Notes under the pieces: generated by a model
Told to the model about the DNA's origin: nothing
The model's input: the letters and a program-made list of their open reading frames with translations, nothing else
The model's database searches: none
Assembly: GCF_041435015.1 (NCBI RefSeq)
Contig: NZ_CP107989.1
Span: forward strand, 7,130,001 to 7,194,000
DNA length: 64,000 nucleotides
Direction of reading: 5' to 3'
From: Streptomyces canus
GTDB lineage: Bacteria; Actinomycetota; Actinomycetes; Streptomycetales; Streptomycetaceae
Shown here: piece by piece, positions 62,850 to 64,000 of the stretch
Layout of the letters: each line of letters opens with the position of its first letter
Numbering within the stretch: the first letter of the stretch is position 1
Position numbers and translations under genes: made by a program

Positions 62850-64000
62850 TTGGAACCAGCCGCTGCACCTGTCGTCGACCTTCCCGCCATACCGTTGCCG
62901 CAGCCGGACATCCTGCAAGCTCCTCCGCTGGCCGGGGAGTTGCGCGAGAAGTGCCCGTTCGCCAAGGTACGCACGCCCGCCGGCGACGAGGCCTGGCTGG
63001 TCACCGGGTACGAGGCCATCAGACAGGTCTACTCCGACGACCGCTTCGGTGTCTCGCACCGCGATCCCGAGCACGCTCCCCGGCTCGGCGCCTCCACCCT
63101 CATCGGCGGACCGGGCGGAAACTTCGACACGGAGCCCGAGGACCGCATGCGGCTTCGTGCGCGGCTCTCGCCCTTCTTCTCGCCCAAGAGCATGGAGGCC
63201 TTCCGGCCCCGTATGGACGCTCTCGTGGAGGAGGTCCTGGACGACATCGTCGCGCAGGGCCCGCCCGCCGATCTGCACAGCGAGCTCGCCGTCCGGCTGC
63301 CCGTCAATGTCATCTGCGAGCTGCTGGGTGTGCCGCGCGAGGGCCGTCTCCCGTTCCGTGAATGGACGCAGGGCATCGCCGGTGTACGGGACGAGGCGCT
63401 GTCCCGCGACTGCATGGCCAAGCTGATGAGCTACACCGGGGACCTGGTCGCGGAGAAGCGCCGCAACCCCGGCGATGACGTCCTCTCCAGCCTCTGCGCC
63501 GCCGAAGGCGGTGGCCTGGACGACCGCCATGTCTCCTTCCTGGCCGCGATGCTGCTCTTCGCCGGCCACGAGACCACCGTCGCCCGCCTCGACCTCGGGG
63601 TCCTGCTGATGCTCGCCCACCCCGAGCAGCGGGAGATCCTCGAAAGGAACCCGGACCGGATCGGCAGTGCTGTCGAGGAGATCCTGCGGTTGGTGGTGCA
63701 CGGCGGCGCCAAGGAGACCTTCCGGTACGCCCGGGAGGACGCCGAGTTCGACGGCGTCAAGATCAAGGCCGGTGAACTCCTCGTGCTCTACAGCGCGGCC
63801 GGGAACCGCGACACGTACGCATTCGCCGATCCCGAATCCTTCGATGTACAGCGCTCGCCGAAGCCGAACCTCACCCTCGGCTTCGGGCGCCACTACTGCC
63901 TGGGCGCGCCCCTGGTCCGCATGGAGCTCGCCGCCGTCTTCTCCCGCATCTTCGACAAGCTCCCGGGGCTGCGACTGACCAAGCCCATCGGAGCGTTGGG
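62850..64000 (+). CDS. Cytochrome P450, 3' end cut by the window
   Basis: The first 383 codons of a P450. The N-terminus is LEPAAAPVVDLPAIPLPQPD; EDRMRLRARLSPFFSPKSMEAF is the C-helix region, LLFAGHETTVARLD the I-helix, VEEILRLV the ExxR, and TLGFGRHYCLGAPLVRMEL the heme loop with Cys. All key motifs are intact, but the last residues are beyond the window. The start is TTG at 62850 after AGAGGGGA. TAGGCT with ATGACG 17 bases upstream (around 62736-62769) is a plausible promoter. It belongs to the bacterial class I P450s (CYP107/154-like group by loop); substrate unknown. No redox partner is adjacent here. Confidence 0.88.
   Translation, partial: MEPAAAPVVDLPAIPLPQPDILQAPPLAGELREKCPFAKVRTPAGDEAWLVTGYEAIRQVYSDDRFGVSHRDPEHAPRLGASTLIGGPGGNFDTEPEDRMRLRARLSPFFSPKSMEAFRPRMDALVEEVLDDIVAQGPPADLHSELAVRLPVNVICELLGVPREGRLPFREWTQGIAGVRDEALSRDCMAKLMSYTGDLVAEKRRNPGDDVLSSLCAAEGGGLDDRHVSFLAAMLLFAGHETTVARLDLGVLLMLAHPEQREILERNPDRIGSAVEEILRLVVHGGAKETFRYAREDAEFDGVKIKAGELLVLYSAAGNRDTYAFADPESFDVQRSPKPNLTLGFGRHYCLGAPLVRMELAAVFSRIFDKLPGLRLTKPIGAL

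Overview
The window is high-GC, densely coding DNA from an actinomycete, almost certainly Streptomyces. The evidence is GTG/TTG (and one probable CTG) starts behind AGGAGG-type ribosome sites, a textbook actinobacterial RNase P RNA near the right end, an F420-dependent LLM oxidoreductase, an NB-ARC/TPR regulator, a SigE-type sigma factor, and many small conserved proteins and secreted hydrolases of Streptomyces type. It is ordinary chromosome, with one short IS605/IS1341-type TnpB element as the only clear mobile DNA. Layout: 0-10 kb holds a Mn2+ (yybP-ykoY) riboswitch before a GDT1-family exporter, a HAD phosphatase, a peptidoglycan-binding membrane protein, a drug-efflux MFS fused to a winged-helix domain, two paralogous helical proteins, an FHA-like protein, an O-methyltransferase and a frameshifted MHS transporter. 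9.6-21.5 kb holds a GT87/PAP2 fusion, divergent CYP125 and FadA5 genes, stress or housekeeping enzymes, an NB-ARC regulator facing an alpha/beta hydrolase, and secreted hydrolases. 21.7-27.4 kb is one reverse-strand operon: a cobalamin riboswitch, two secreted membrane-anchored proteins (one an alpha/alpha-toroid), and the T, A and S parts of an ECF transporter. 27.5-32.4 kb holds a metallo-hydrolase, an aldehyde dehydrogenase with a 3Fe-4S ferredoxin, an orphan TPP riboswitch before a TPR protein, and a KstR-like TetR regulator. 32.4-35.7 kb is an overlapping glycosyltransferase, methyltransferase and toroid-enzyme operon. 36-46 kb holds an LLM oxidoreductase, an amidase, a pair of divergent MFS pumps, a sigma/anti-sigma-like pair and the TnpB element. 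46-48 kb is a two-component system whose regulator ends exactly at the TnpB element. 48.4-51.6 kb is a MaoC hydratase, Zn-alcohol dehydrogenase and Hsd4A-like SDR operon. 51.6-59 kb is housekeeping (Nif3, zinc-ribbon protein, RNase H/phosphatase fusion, KDPG aldolase, YaaA, RNB nuclease). 59-62 kb holds a TetR-controlled small membrane protein, an AraC regulator and an EamA exporter running into rnpB, followed by a P450 cut by the window end. How the genes work together: the sequence TnnAACnnGTTnnA, the operator of the mycobacterial cholesterol repressor KstR, occurs perfectly or with one mismatch before cyp125, fadA5, the aldehyde dehydrogenase/ferredoxin pair, the KstR-like gene itself and the hydratase/dehydrogenase/SDR operon. 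These scattered loci therefore look like one sterol side-chain oxidation regulon. The second coherent system is the cobalamin-riboswitch operon, which may be a surface cobalamin (or corrinoid) capture and ECF uptake apparatus with a transcobalamin-like toroid protein.
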